Part shown: piece by piece, positions 51,799 to 60,230 of the stretch
Layout of the letters: each line of letters starts with the position of its first letter
Position numbering within the stretch: position 1 is the stretch's first letter
Assembly (NCBI RefSeq): GCF_002259485.1
Contig: NZ_NPGA01000020.1
Location: 842,360 to 906,359, forward strand
DNA length: 64,000 bases
Source of the DNA: Rhodococcus sp. 14-1411-2a
Lineage (GTDB): Bacteria; Actinomycetota; Actinomycetes; Mycobacteriales; Mycobacteriaceae
Direction: 5' to 3'
Made by a program: the position numbers and the translations under genes
Notes under the pieces: generated by a model
The model's database searches: none
Seen by the model: only the letters and a program-made list of their open reading frames with translations
Told to the model about the DNA's origin: nothing

Positions 51799-52893
51799 TC
51801 AGACGTCGGTGGAGAAGCGGACTCCACCGTCGGGCAACTTGACGCCTGGCCACACGCGCGCGCCGCGGAGCAACTCGCAGCGGGCTCCGATGTCGGCACC
51901 GTCGCCGATGACCGCGTCGCGCACCAGAGCGCGGGGTCCGATACGAGCACCGAAGCCGAGAATCGATCGCTCGACGACGGCACCCGCTTCGACGACGGCA
52001 CCGTCGAACACGACGGCTCCGTCGAGGCGGGCACCCGCTCCGATCTCGGCACCGCGTCCGACGACGGTTCCACCGATCAGCAGTGCGCCCGGTGCCACTC
52101 CCGCGCTCGGATGTACCAGCGATTCGCCGCGGTCCCCGTGCAGCGCAGGCGACGGCGCGATGCCGCGAACCAGATCGGCCGAGCCCTTGACGAAGTCCTC
52201 GGGTGTTCCCATGTCGCGCCAGTACGCACTGTCGACGTGTCCGTAGACCTTCTTGCCCTCGGCGAGCAAGGCCGGGAACACTTCTCGCTCCACCGACACC
52301 GGACGGCCGGCCGGAATGGACTCGATGATCTCGCGCTTGAAGACGTAGCACCCGGCGTTGATCTGATCGGTCGGCGGATCCTGCGTCTTTTCGAGAAACG
52401 CTGTCACTCGGCCGGATTCGTCGGTCGGCACGCAGCCGAACGCGCGCGGGTCGCCGACACGAACCAGGTGCAACGTGACATCGGCATCGGTGTTCCGGTG
52501 CGTGTCGAGGACCGCGGTCAGATCGGTGCCGCCGAGGACGTCGCCGTTGAAGACCATGACGTTGTCCGCGCGCAGGCGCGGAAGTACGTTCCTGATGCCG
52601 CCACCGGTACCCAGCGGCTCGGTCTCGAAGACGTACTCGAGGTCGATGCCCATCGAGGACCCGTCCCCGAAATGCTGCTCGAACACTTCGGCTTTGAACG
52701 ACGTTCCGAGGACGACGTGCTCGATACCCGCGGCCTTGATGCGCGCCAGCAGGTGCGTGAGGAACGGCAGGCCTGCGGTGGGGAGCATCGGCTTGGGTGC
52801 CGAGAGTGTCAGCGGCCGGAGCCGAGTTCCCTTGCCGCCGACCAGAATGACTGCGTCGGTACGTGCGGCGACCGATGTGGGACTATCCGGCAT
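51799..52893 (-). CDS. Mannose-1-phosphate guanylyltransferase (GDP-mannose pyrophosphorylase)
   Basis: A 364-residue sugar nucleotidyltransferase. The N-terminal Rossmann domain has AVILVGGKGTRLRPLTLSAP and VMVFNGDVLGG; the C-terminal third is a left-handed beta-helix of hexapeptide repeats (GALLIGGTVVGRGAEIGAGA and onward). It makes GDP-mannose for lipoarabinomannan and glycolipids, with manA and manB in this window. ATG at 52893 overlaps the wbbL end by 11 bases. It could also act on glucose-1-phosphate, but the mannose context argues against this. Confidence 0.9.
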   Translation of the reverse strand: MPDSPTSVAARTDAVILVGGKGTRLRPLTLSAPKPMLPTAGLPFLTHLLARIKAAGIEHVVLGTSFKAEVFEQHFGDGSSMGIDLEYVFETEPLGTGGGIRNVLPRLRADNVMVFNGDVLGGTDLTAVLDTHRNTDADVTLHLVRVGDPRAFGCVPTDESGRVTAFLEKTQDPPTDQINAGCYVFKREIIESIPAGRPVSVEREVFPALLAEGKKVYGHVDSAYWRDMGTPEDFVKGSADLVRGIAPSPALHGDRGESLVHPSAGVAPGALLIGGTVVGRGAEIGAGARLDGAVVFDGAVVEAGAVVERSILGFGARIGPRALVRDAVIGDGADIGARCELLRGARVWPGVKLPDGGVRFSTDV

Positions 52894-53794
52894 GTCCAGC
52901 CTCTGTTCTCTCGTCCGATTCTCGTCCGTCAACTGCTCGCGCCCGAAGCGCCGAGGCCACAACGATCTTCGAACGAAGACCGAGACCGCCACGCAGGGCC
53001 CATCGTAAGGGAGCCTGCCACGTTCGGTCGTGTCGATCGGCCTGGAAGCGGTACGCACTGGTGTGATGTGCGGGCAACATCACTTCCGGATGCCGTCCTG
53101 CCGCATGGCCTTTCGAGTGGGTCACCTCGACGTCGGGAACGTAGACGTTGTGCCAGCCCGCTCTGCCCAGACGGTCGCCGAGATCCACGTCCTCCATGTA
53201 CATGAAGTAGCGCGAGTCGAATCCGCCGATCGAATCGAACGCCGAACGCCGCAGCAGCAGACAGGATCCCGACAGCCACCCCACCGGCCGCTCGCTGACG
53301 GTCTCGTTCTCCTGGCGATACCGCCGAGTCCACGGGTTCGTCGGCCAGAGCTTGCCGAGCACCGCGTGGCCCGCACCGGACGTGAGATCGGGTACCGACC
53401 GTGCCGACGGGTACCGCGAGCCGTCCGGCTCGCGAATGAGCGGTCCGAGGGCACCCGCCCGTGGCCACCGCGCCGCTGCGTCGAGCAGACCGTCGAGCGA
53501 TCCGGGATGCCACCGCACGTCCGGATTGGCCACGACGACGAACTCGATGTCGGGGTCGATCTCGGCCACCGCGCGATTGACCGCTGCGCCGTAGCCGATG
53601 TTCGCGCCGGTTCGCAGCAACTCTGCTTCCTCGAACGCGACCTCCGCTGCCTCGGGCGCGCCGTCGACCGAGCCGTTGTCCGCCATGATCACCCGAAGGG
53701 GACGCGTCGTCGCCTCACGTAGAGACGTCAGGAACTGGTCAAGGTATTCGCCGGGTGAATAGGTCACCGTCACCACGGCCAGCTCGGAACTCAC
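52883..53794 (-). CDS. wbbL: Rhamnosyltransferase WbbL
   Basis: A 303-residue GT-A glycosyltransferase. The N-terminal nucleotide-binding strand is AVVTVTYSPGEYLDQFLTSL, the DxD-like site is VANPDVRWHPG, and SGSCLLLRRSAFDSIGGFD with YMEDVDLGDRLGRAGW marks the acceptor half. It attaches rhamnose to GlcNAc-diphospho-decaprenol to begin the arabinogalactan linker. Its donor dTDP-rhamnose is finished by RmlD, encoded next. GTG at 53794 is the start; its stop overlaps the pyrophosphorylase start. Confidence 0.94.
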   Translation of the reverse strand: MSSELAVVTVTYSPGEYLDQFLTSLREATTRPLRVIMADNGSVDGAPEAAEVAFEEAELLRTGANIGYGAAVNRAVAEIDPDIEFVVVANPDVRWHPGSLDGLLDAAARWPRAGALGPLIREPDGSRYPSARSVPDLTSGAGHAVLGKLWPTNPWTRRYRQENETVSERPVGWLSGSCLLLRRSAFDSIGGFDSRYFMYMEDVDLGDRLGRAGWHNVYVPDVEVTHSKGHAAGRHPEVMLPAHHTSAYRFQADRHDRTWQAPLRWALRGGLGLRSKIVVASALRARAVDGRESDERTEAGHAG

Positions 53795-53828
53795 GCGGGC
53801 AAGACTAGCCCGATCTCGCGTCGAACCC

Positions 53829-54683
53829 TCATGTCGACTGCGTCAAGGCTGCTGTCAACGCATCCGACCACGGCCGCGCCGGGGTCAGACCGGCATCGAC
53901 CCACGCCGTCGGTGAGAGCACCGAGTACGCGGGCCGAGGGGCCGGAACCACGTATTCGGCGCTCGAGCACGGCTCGACTCGCTCGGGATCGGCACCGATC
54001 CCCGCGAACACCGCGCGTGCGAGGTCGAACCAGCTGGCCTGCCCCGCATTGGTGAAGTGCAGTGTTCGTCCACGCACAGCAGGGTCGGCTTCGATCTCGA
54101 GCAGGCCCGACGCCAGATCCAGGGCGAACGTGGGCGAACCGATCTGATCGTTCACCACGGAGATCGTTTCGCGCTCGCCTTCGAGTCGGCGCATCGTGGT
54201 CACGAAATTCTTGCCCGTGTTGTCGTACACCCAGGCGGTCCGCACGACCACGGCCTCGGGCAGCTCCTCGTGCACAGCGAGCTCGCCTGCGAGCTTGGTG
54301 CGTCCGTACGCCGACTGCGGTGCGGTCTTCGCATCGACCTCGTACGGTTCGGTTGCTGTGCCGTCGAACACATAATCGGTGGAGACGTGGATCAACCGGG
54401 CTCCGACACGCCCGCAGGCGCGCGCGAGATTTCGAGGGCCGTCCGCGTTGACCGCCGACGCCCGGTCCTCGTCGGTCTCGGCGGCGTCGACGGCGGTGTA
54501 GGCAGCGCAGTTGATCACCGTTGCCCCCGCGCTCACCGCGGCGTTCACGGCGTCGGGGTCGGTGATGTCCAGGTCGGCGGACGAATATCCGACCACCTCG
54601 ACTCCGTCACCTCGTTCGGCGGCCAGAGACATCACTCGGCGGCCCAACTGGCCGTGTGCACCGGTCACCACGATCGCATTCAC
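53829..54683 (-). CDS. rmlD: dTDP-4-dehydrorhamnose reductase
   Basis: A 284-residue short-chain reductase. VTGAHGQLGRRV is the NAD(P) loop, and STDYVFDG and YGRTKLAGE the catalytic region. It completes dTDP-L-rhamnose, the donor used by WbbL directly downstream. GTG at 54683 is chosen because it begins the Rossmann fold; the frame continues upstream without a ribosome site. The GTG has no Shine-Dalgarno either, so it may be leaderless. Confidence 0.93.
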   Translation of the reverse strand: MNAIVVTGAHGQLGRRVMSLAAERGDGVEVVGYSSADLDITDPDAVNAAVSAGATVINCAAYTAVDAAETDEDRASAVNADGPRNLARACGRVGARLIHVSTDYVFDGTATEPYEVDAKTAPQSAYGRTKLAGELAVHEELPEAVVVRTAWVYDNTGKNFVTTMRRLEGERETISVVNDQIGSPTFALDLASGLLEIEADPAVRGRTLHFTNAGQASWFDLARAVFAGIGADPERVEPCSSAEYVVPAPRPAYSVLSPTAWVDAGLTPARPWSDALTAALTQST

Positions 54684-54816
54684 GGTTGCCAAGTGTGGCA
54701 CGCCGCGTTCGCTTCGGCGAGGCAGCGACCGGTGACAAGTAACCTTCGAACGGCGGGGGGAGAACAACGAAGTAGGCGGGTTTCAGGCCGGCCGGAAACG
54801 AGAGAGGGTCGTCACG

Positions 54817-56565
54817 GTGCCACGAGATCCAGGCACGCCCGGAGGTGAGCGCACTCCCCCGCCGAGGCGGAGCGCTCCCCGGCGATCCGACGATCCCCGA
54901 GCGCGCACCTCGGGACGCTCCAGCGAGCGCGAGGGCGCCGCCCACCGATACGTCGACGACGAACACCGCGGAGAACGCCGCACCGGAGAACGCAGACATG
55001 GCGCTCCCAGCGAACGCGCGACCAGATCGCGTCGTCCCGATCGGCGAAGCCCTCGCGGTGGCGTCGAGCGACCCGGATCCGGCGGCAGGGGCCCTCGCGT
55101 CGGCAGTACCCGATGGCCCGCGACCCACGTCGCGGTCGCAGTGCTCTCGATTCTCGTCCTGCTGGTGACCGGTTTCGCGTGGCGCAGTGTCGACAGCCTG
55201 CGCTCCAATATCGCCACCGCGGGTGGTCTCGGTCTCGGCGGAGCCGCCGACGGTGCCGTCGACATTCTGATGGTCGGCACGGACAGTCGTACCGATGCCC
55301 ACGGCAATGCGTTGTCCCCCGCAGAACTCGCATCCCTCAATGCCGGCGAAGAGGTGGCGTCCAACACCGACACGATCGTGCTGATCCGCGTTCCGAACGA
55401 CGGTTCGTCGGCCACCGCGATTTCCATTCCGCGGGACTCGTACGTCGAGGTACCCGGCATCGGCATGTCCAAGATCAACGCCGCGTACGGCGCGACCAAG
55501 GAGAACAAGCGACTCGAATTGGTCGAGCAAGGGGTGACGGACGCCGATGCCGAATCCCAGGCCACCGAGGCCGGCCGAGAGGCCCTCATCGATTCCGTCG
55601 CCAACCTCACCGGCATCACCGTCGATCACTATGCCGAGGTGGGCTTGCTCGGCTTCGTGCTGCTGACCGATGCCGTCGGCGGTGTCGAGGTGTGCCTGAA
55701 CAACCCTGTGCAAGAACCACTGTCGGGTGCGAACTTCCCCGCGGGCGAGCAGAATCTCTCCGGTTCGCAAGCTCTGAGTTTCGTCCGACAGCGGCACGAT
55801 CTTCCGCGCGGAGATCTGGACCGCATCGTGCGCCAGCAGGTGTTCATGGCCTCGCTCGTGCGGAGTGTGCTCAGCGCCAAGACGCTGAGCAACCCCGGCA
55901 AACTGGGCCAACTCAGCACCGCGGTGCAGCGATCGGTGACTCTCGATTCCGACTGGGACATTCTGCAGTTCGCCACTCGCCTGCAGGATCTCGCCGGCGG
56001 CAAGGTCAAGTTCGAGACGATCCCGGCAGTCGACATCAATGCGACCACCGACTACGGCGAATCGATCGTGCAGGTCGATCCCGCTGCGGTGAAGAAGTAC
56101 GTCGCAGGCCTGCTCGCCGACGGTAATTCGGCGGAGGCCAACGCCGAGGATTCGGACGCACCGGCTGTCGATCCGTCTACGGTGACCGTCGATGTGGCGA
56201 ACGACAGCGGTATCGACGGGCTGGCCAACGGTGTCGCCGGTTCGTTGACGGCGTTGGGGTACGTCGACGGCACCATCGGAAACTACGAGGGCGCGTCGAT
56301 CTCGGCGAGCCGCATCCAGGCTGCCGATGTGGACAGCGATGCCGCGCGCGCCGTCTCGGCAGCGCTCGGCGGACTGCAGATCACCGCGGACGACACCCTG
56401 TCGGCAGATACCGTTCGGGTGGTCCTCGCGAACGACTACGCGGGGCCGGGCTCGGGTCAGGCCGCGACGGCGGAAACCGTTGCTCCCGAGTCGGGTACGG
56501 CGGTTCCCGAGGCACCGGCTGCTCCGATCGACGCCGGTTCCGTCGGCCCGATGTGCGTCAACTGA
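54817..56565 (+). CDS. LytR-CpsA-Psr (LCP) family cell-wall ligase
   Basis: A 582-residue LCP protein. Residues 1-100 are a basic, Arg/Gly/Ser-rich cytoplasmic tail, residues about 103-123 form a membrane helix (VAVLSILVLLVTGFAW), and the LCP domain (about 145-330) holds DILMVGTDSRTD, SIPRDSYVEVPG and RQRHDLPRGDLDRIVRQQ. A LytR_C domain follows near 430-545. LCP enzymes transfer glycopolymer from a lipid carrier to peptidoglycan; here arabinogalactan is the likely polymer. It diverges from rmlD. Confidence 0.95.
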   Translation: MPRDPGTPGGERTPPPRRSAPRRSDDPRARTSGRSSEREGAAHRYVDDEHRGERRTGERRHGAPSERATRSRRPDRRSPRGGVERPGSGGRGPRVGSTRWPATHVAVAVLSILVLLVTGFAWRSVDSLRSNIATAGGLGLGGAADGAVDILMVGTDSRTDAHGNALSPAELASLNAGEEVASNTDTIVLIRVPNDGSSATAISIPRDSYVEVPGIGMSKINAAYGATKENKRLELVEQGVTDADAESQATEAGREALIDSVANLTGITVDHYAEVGLLGFVLLTDAVGGVEVCLNNPVQEPLSGANFPAGEQNLSGSQALSFVRQRHDLPRGDLDRIVRQQVFMASLVRSVLSAKTLSNPGKLGQLSTAVQRSVTLDSDWDILQFATRLQDLAGGKVKFETIPAVDINATTDYGESIVQVDPAAVKKYVAGLLADGNSAEANAEDSDAPAVDPSTVTVDVANDSGIDGLANGVAGSLTALGYVDGTIGNYEGASISASRIQAADVDSDAARAVSAALGGLQITADDTLSADTVRVVLANDYAGPGSGQAATAETVAPESGTAVPEAPAAPIDAGSVGPMCVN

Positions 56566-56611
56566 TCGGCGTTCGCTCAGAGCGTGTGAATCGGAGTCGT
56601 CGAGCGTCATC

Positions 56612-56617
56612 TAGGGT
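56612..56617 (+). promoter_or_regulatory. -10 box of the TIGR03089 gene (leaderless)
   Basis: TAGGGT ends six bases before the GTG at 56624 and no ribosome-binding site intervenes. Confidence 0.5.
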
Positions 56618-56623
56618 CGTGGG

Positions 56624-57364
56624 GTGGCTTCGAATCTGACTCAGACCCTGCTCGACCCGATTCTCGCCGCCGATCCGGCCGGTCCGCGCATCACGTTCTA
56701 CGACGACGCGACCGGTGAGCGGGTCGAGGTGTCGGCGGTGACCCTCGCGAACTGGGCGGCCAAGACCGCCAATCTGTTGCGCGACGAGTTCGGCTTCGAG
56801 GTGGGTGGCAGGGTGAGTGTGCTGTTGCCCGCGCACTGGCAGACGGCTGCGGCGCTGCTCGGAATCTGGTGGGCAGGCGGCGAGGTGATCCTCGGGGCCG
56901 ACGACTCCGCGGACGTCGCGATGGTGTCGGGTGATCGGCTCGACGAGGCTCCCGACACAGACGAAGTGCTGGCCTTCTCGCTCGACGCCTTCGGCAAGGC
57001 GGTCCCCGATCTGCCGATCGGGATGACCGACTACGCGACATCGGTGCGGGTGCACGGCGATCAGTTCAGGGTCGCAGGTTCCGGGAGCGCGGGTTCCGGG
57101 AGCGCAGCCGCGGCGCTGGACGGACGTTCGGTGGACGACGTTCTCGCGGCCGCTCGTGAGCGAGCCGACGCACGGGCCTGGACGGCCTCGGATCGGGTCA
57201 TGTCCAGCGCGTCCTGGACCACAGCCGACGAGCTGATCGACGGTCTGATCTCGGTAATCGTCGTGGGGGCGTCGCTGGTTCAGGTGGCACATCCGGACGA
57301 GGAAAAGTCGCAGCGGCGCGCCGAGACCGAGAAGGTCACCGGCAATCTTGCTCAGCCGGGCTGA
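56624..57364 (+). CDS. TIGR03089 family protein
   Basis: A 246-residue actinobacterial protein of the TIGR03089 family (Rv3268 position), distantly like an N-terminal AMP-binding enzyme domain (GGRVSVLLPAHWQTAAALLGIWWAGGEVILG), but far too short for a full acyl-CoA ligase and lacking the P-loop. A Gly-Ser-rich insert (GSGSAGSGSAAA) lies near residue 155. Function is unknown. Its 3' end overlaps the convergent HExxH gene by 13 bases. Confidence 0.85.
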   Translation: MASNLTQTLLDPILAADPAGPRITFYDDATGERVEVSAVTLANWAAKTANLLRDEFGFEVGGRVSVLLPAHWQTAAALLGIWWAGGEVILGADDSADVAMVSGDRLDEAPDTDEVLAFSLDAFGKAVPDLPIGMTDYATSVRVHGDQFRVAGSGSAGSGSAAAALDGRSVDDVLAAARERADARAWTASDRVMSSASWTTADELIDGLISVIVVGASLVQVAHPDEEKSQRRAETEKVTGNLAQPG

Positions 57365-57741
57365 CGGTAGCCACCGTCGGCGAGTCCGGCCTCGATCTCG
57401 TACTTGTTGGCCGGGCCCCGATGTCGCGCTTCTTCGGCGAGGTAGCGGAACGGGAAGGTGACCCCGAAGTTCGCCCATTGGTCTGCATGGACGGCCTCGT
57501 GTCGCAGTACCCGACGGGCGGTGTTGCCCTTCGTCAGGTAGGCACCGCCGAATGTCGTTCCGCCGCGGCCGAATCCGCCACGCAGACCGGTGCACACGAA
57601 CAGGGAGAATTCGTCGTCGAAGCGCGCCATGCCGCGCCAGAGTCGGGCATAGAACAGCGCCAGCCGCGTCACCAGCATGGACTGCCGACTACCGCGACCG
57701 GCGCGCCGGATCTGCTCGCTTCGTGACACGGCTGCGCTCAC
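57352..57741 (-). CDS. Small HExxH-containing protein coupled to purE
   Basis: A 129-residue protein of unknown function. RRVLRHEAVHADQWANFG contains HEAVH, an HExxH zinc-type motif, with a later YEIEAGLAD that could supply a Glu ligand; a hydrophobic helix (MLVTRLALFYARLW) precedes it. GTG at 57741 overlaps the purE stop as GTGA, so it is translationally coupled to purine synthesis genes. It may be a minimal zincin or simply a metal-binding protein. Length and motif are clear; the role is not. Confidence 0.75.
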   Translation of the reverse strand: MSAAVSRSEQIRRAGRGSRQSMLVTRLALFYARLWRGMARFDDEFSLFVCTGLRGGFGRGGTTFGGAYLTKGNTARRVLRHEAVHADQWANFGVTFPFRYLAEEARHRGPANKYEIEAGLADGGYRQPG

Positions 57742-58256
57742 CCGAGCAGAGTGGTGCGCAGAGCTTTGTCCTTCTCGAGCACCATGGCCTCGAGTGAGGC
57801 CTGGAACGCGGACATCCGTTCTTGCAGAGCCGGATCGGAGGCACCGAGAATCCGTACCGCGAGCAACCCTGCGTTGCGTGCACCGCCGATGGAGACCGTG
57901 GCCACGGGGACTCCGGCGGGCATCTGAACGATCGAGAGCAGCGAGTCCATACCGTCGAGGTACTTCAGCGGCACCGGCACGCCGATGACCGGCAACGGCG
58001 TGGCCGACGCGACCATGCCGGGCAGGTGGGCCGCTCCCCCGGCCCCGGCGATGATCACGCGGATCCCCCGACCTGCGGCCTCGCGGGCGTAGTCGAGCAT
58101 GCGCTGCGGGGTGCGGTGCGCGGACACGACGCCAACCTCGAAGCGAATTCCGAACTCCGCGAGCGCTTCTGCCGCGGCTTCCATCGTCGGCCAGTCGGAG
58201 TCGCTGCCCATGATCAGGCCGACGGATGGGCCTGAGTCGATCGTGTTGTCAGTCAT
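57738..58256 (-). CDS. purE: N5-carboxyaminoimidazole ribonucleotide mutase
   Basis: A 172-residue PurE. The N-terminal GLIMGSDSDWPTM and VSAHRTPQRMLDYARE carry the catalytic Ser, Asp and His, and GAGGAAHLPGMVAS binds the substrate phosphate. It rearranges N5-CAIR to CAIR in purine synthesis. Its start overlaps the purK stop by eight bases, and its stop overlaps the next gene. Confidence 0.96.
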   Translation of the reverse strand: MTDNTIDSGPSVGLIMGSDSDWPTMEAAAEALAEFGIRFEVGVVSAHRTPQRMLDYAREAAGRGIRVIIAGAGGAAHLPGMVASATPLPVIGVPVPLKYLDGMDSLLSIVQMPAGVPVATVSIGGARNAGLLAVRILGASDPALQERMSAFQASLEAMVLEKDKALRTTLLG

Positions 58257-59502
58257 CGTGCGGGTCCCATCCGTCGGTCCATTCGGCGTGCGACATCCAG
58301 TGCGCTGCGCGCTCGGCTCGCTCGCGCACCGAGGCCACGTAGGCGGGGTCGGCGAGCGAACCCGATTGCGCGCCCAGGATGTTCACGTGTCCGATCTTGC
58401 GATCCTTGCGCTCGCCCTTGCCGTACAGATGCACCTTCGCATCGGGCATTCGGGCGAACAGGTGATGCAGCCGCTCGTCCATCGTCATCTCGGGGGCCTG
58501 CGGCGCGCCCAGAATGTTGGCCATGACCGTCAGCGGAGCGAGTGGATCGGTGTCACCGAGCGGGTAGTCGAGTACCGCACGTAGGTGCTGCTCGAACTGC
58601 GAGGTACGGCACCCGTCCATGGTCCAGTGACCGGAGTTGTGGGGTCGCATGGCCAATTCGTTCACCAGGAGCTTGCCGGAGGTGGTCTCGAACAGTTCGA
58701 CCGCGAGGTCTCCGACCACGCCGAGCGCACCTGCGATGTCGAGGGCAAGCCTGCCTGCGAACGTGGCCACGTCCTCGTCGAGGTCGGGAGCCGGTGCCAG
58801 CACCACCGCGCACTGGCCGTTGCGCTGCACTGTCTGCACCACGGGCCATGCAGCTCCCTGGCCGAACGGCGATCGTGCCACCATCGCCGACAGCTCACGG
58901 CGCATGGCCACCTTCTCCTCCACCATGAGCGGTACACCCAGGTCGAGTTGTGCGGTGACGATCTCCTCGGCTTCCTCGGCGTCGGCGGGCATCCACACTC
59001 CACGCCCGTCGTAGCCGCCGCGCACTGCCTTGAGCACCACCGGCCAACCGTGCTCGTCGCCGAACGCGATCGCGTCCTGCGCCCACGAGACCTCCGCGTA
59101 GGCGGGACCGGGCGCGCCCAGTTCGGCGAGCTTGCGACGCATGCGCAATTTGTCCTGGGCGAAGATCAACGCGCTCGGCGGCGGTTGTACGTTGACCCCT
59201 TCTGCCACGAGAGTCTCCAGGTGCGCGGTGGGCACCTGTTCGTGGTCGAAGGTGAGCGCATTGGAACCGGTCGCGGCAGTGCGCAGCGCATCGAGGTCGT
59301 CGTGGTGGCCGAAGACGACGTCGGGGCTGACCTGAGCTGCCGGCTCGTCGGCACCGGCGGCGAGAACACGAAGGGTCTGTCCGAGTTCGATCGCGGACTG
59401 GTGAGTCATGCGGGCGAGCTGACCGCCGCCGATCATCGTCACCACGGGCATTCCGGTCGACGACGGGCGCGCAGCAGTGGGGCGCGGTTCGGTACCTGTC
59501 AC
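58249..59502 (-). CDS. purK: N5-carboxyaminoimidazole ribonucleotide synthase
   Basis: A 417-residue ATP-grasp enzyme. VTMIGGGQLARMTHQSAIELG starts the Rossmann domain; ATP-grasp blocks include VLKAVRGGYDGRGVW and LFETTSGKLLVNELAMRPHNSG. It makes N5-CAIR from AIR, ATP and bicarbonate, passing it to PurE. GTG at 59502 is used; an ATG 17 codons later is an alternative. The gene is close upstream of purE on the same strand. Confidence 0.95.
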   Translation of the reverse strand: MTGTEPRPTAARPSSTGMPVVTMIGGGQLARMTHQSAIELGQTLRVLAAGADEPAAQVSPDVVFGHHDDLDALRTAATGSNALTFDHEQVPTAHLETLVAEGVNVQPPPSALIFAQDKLRMRRKLAELGAPGPAYAEVSWAQDAIAFGDEHGWPVVLKAVRGGYDGRGVWMPADAEEAEEIVTAQLDLGVPLMVEEKVAMRRELSAMVARSPFGQGAAWPVVQTVQRNGQCAVVLAPAPDLDEDVATFAGRLALDIAGALGVVGDLAVELFETTSGKLLVNELAMRPHNSGHWTMDGCRTSQFEQHLRAVLDYPLGDTDPLAPLTVMANILGAPQAPEMTMDERLHHLFARMPDAKVHLYGKGERKDRKIGHVNILGAQSGSLADPAYVASVRERAERAAHWMSHAEWTDGWDPHDD

Positions 59503-59634
59503 GGCTCACCATGGTGTCATGTCGCACGCATTCGGTCCGAACCGGCAGTCTCACTCGAGACGGCGGACTCGGCGAGGACCTGTGGAAACCCTGATGATCG
59601 GAGCCTCGGTTCGGCGGAACCGGAATGTGTTTCG

Positions 59635-59640
59635 TAGACT
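59635..59640 (+). promoter_or_regulatory. -10 box of the GtrA gene (leaderless)
   Basis: TAGACT ends eight bases before GTG at 59649. No ribosome-binding site lies between. Confidence 0.5.
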
Positions 59641-59648
59641 TCACCGTT

Positions 59649-60209
59649 GTGCCGACGATCGCAAGCGTGCTCCAGCGCTTACCCACGCCCCTTCGGGACC
59701 TCGCGATTCGGCACAGTGAGCTGATCAAGTTCGCCATCGTGGGTGGCACGACGATGGTTTTCGACCTCGTCATCTTCTATTCGCTCAGCCTGACGGTGCT
59801 CGAGCAGAAGCCGGTGATCGCCAAGATCATCTCGGGTGTCCTCGCCACCCTGCTCAGCTACTTCCTCAACCGTGAGTGGGCCTTCAAACACCGCGGCGGA
59901 CGCGAGCGGCACCACGAGGCCCTGCTCTTCTTCGCGATCAGCGGTGTCGGTGTGCTCATCGCAGCCGGTCCGCTGTGGATCGCGAACAACGTCTTCGACA
60001 TCCGCGATACCAGCGAATCCCTGACGACCGTGGTCATCATCGACTTCGTCCTCAACTACATCATCGGCAACCTGTTGCAGATGGCATTCCGGTTCTGGGC
60101 ACTACGCCGCTTCGCTTTCCCCGAGGACAACGCGCGCACGATCCTGGAAGTGGACGCCGAACGCAACGAGGATCCGACCGACGCAGCGGACGCACTCGAC
60201 CAACCCTGA
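59649..60209 (+). CDS. GtrA-family membrane protein
   Basis: A 186-residue GtrA-like protein with four membrane helices (LIKFAIVGGTTMVFDLVIFY, ISGVLATLLSYFLNREWAF, EALLFFAISGVGVLIAAG and VVIIDFVLNYIIGNLLQM). GtrA proteins flip or hold lipid-linked sugars, and in mycobacteria the counterpart (Rv3277) is near purK. A C-terminal acidic tail follows. GTG at 59649 gives a sensible leaderless start; an upstream in-frame start at 59625 is less likely. Confidence 0.9.
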   Translation: MPTIASVLQRLPTPLRDLAIRHSELIKFAIVGGTTMVFDLVIFYSLSLTVLEQKPVIAKIISGVLATLLSYFLNREWAFKHRGGRERHHEALLFFAISGVGVLIAAGPLWIANNVFDIRDTSESLTTVVIIDFVLNYIIGNLLQMAFRFWALRRFAFPEDNARTILEVDAERNEDPTDAADALDQP

Positions 60210-60230
60210 GATGCACCGACGCTGAGATGC

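Noticed and set aside
57066..57115. Gly-Ser repeat in the TIGR03089 gene as a mobile repeat
   Set aside because: It is a two-copy in-frame duplication of about 15 bases, a simple slippage product.
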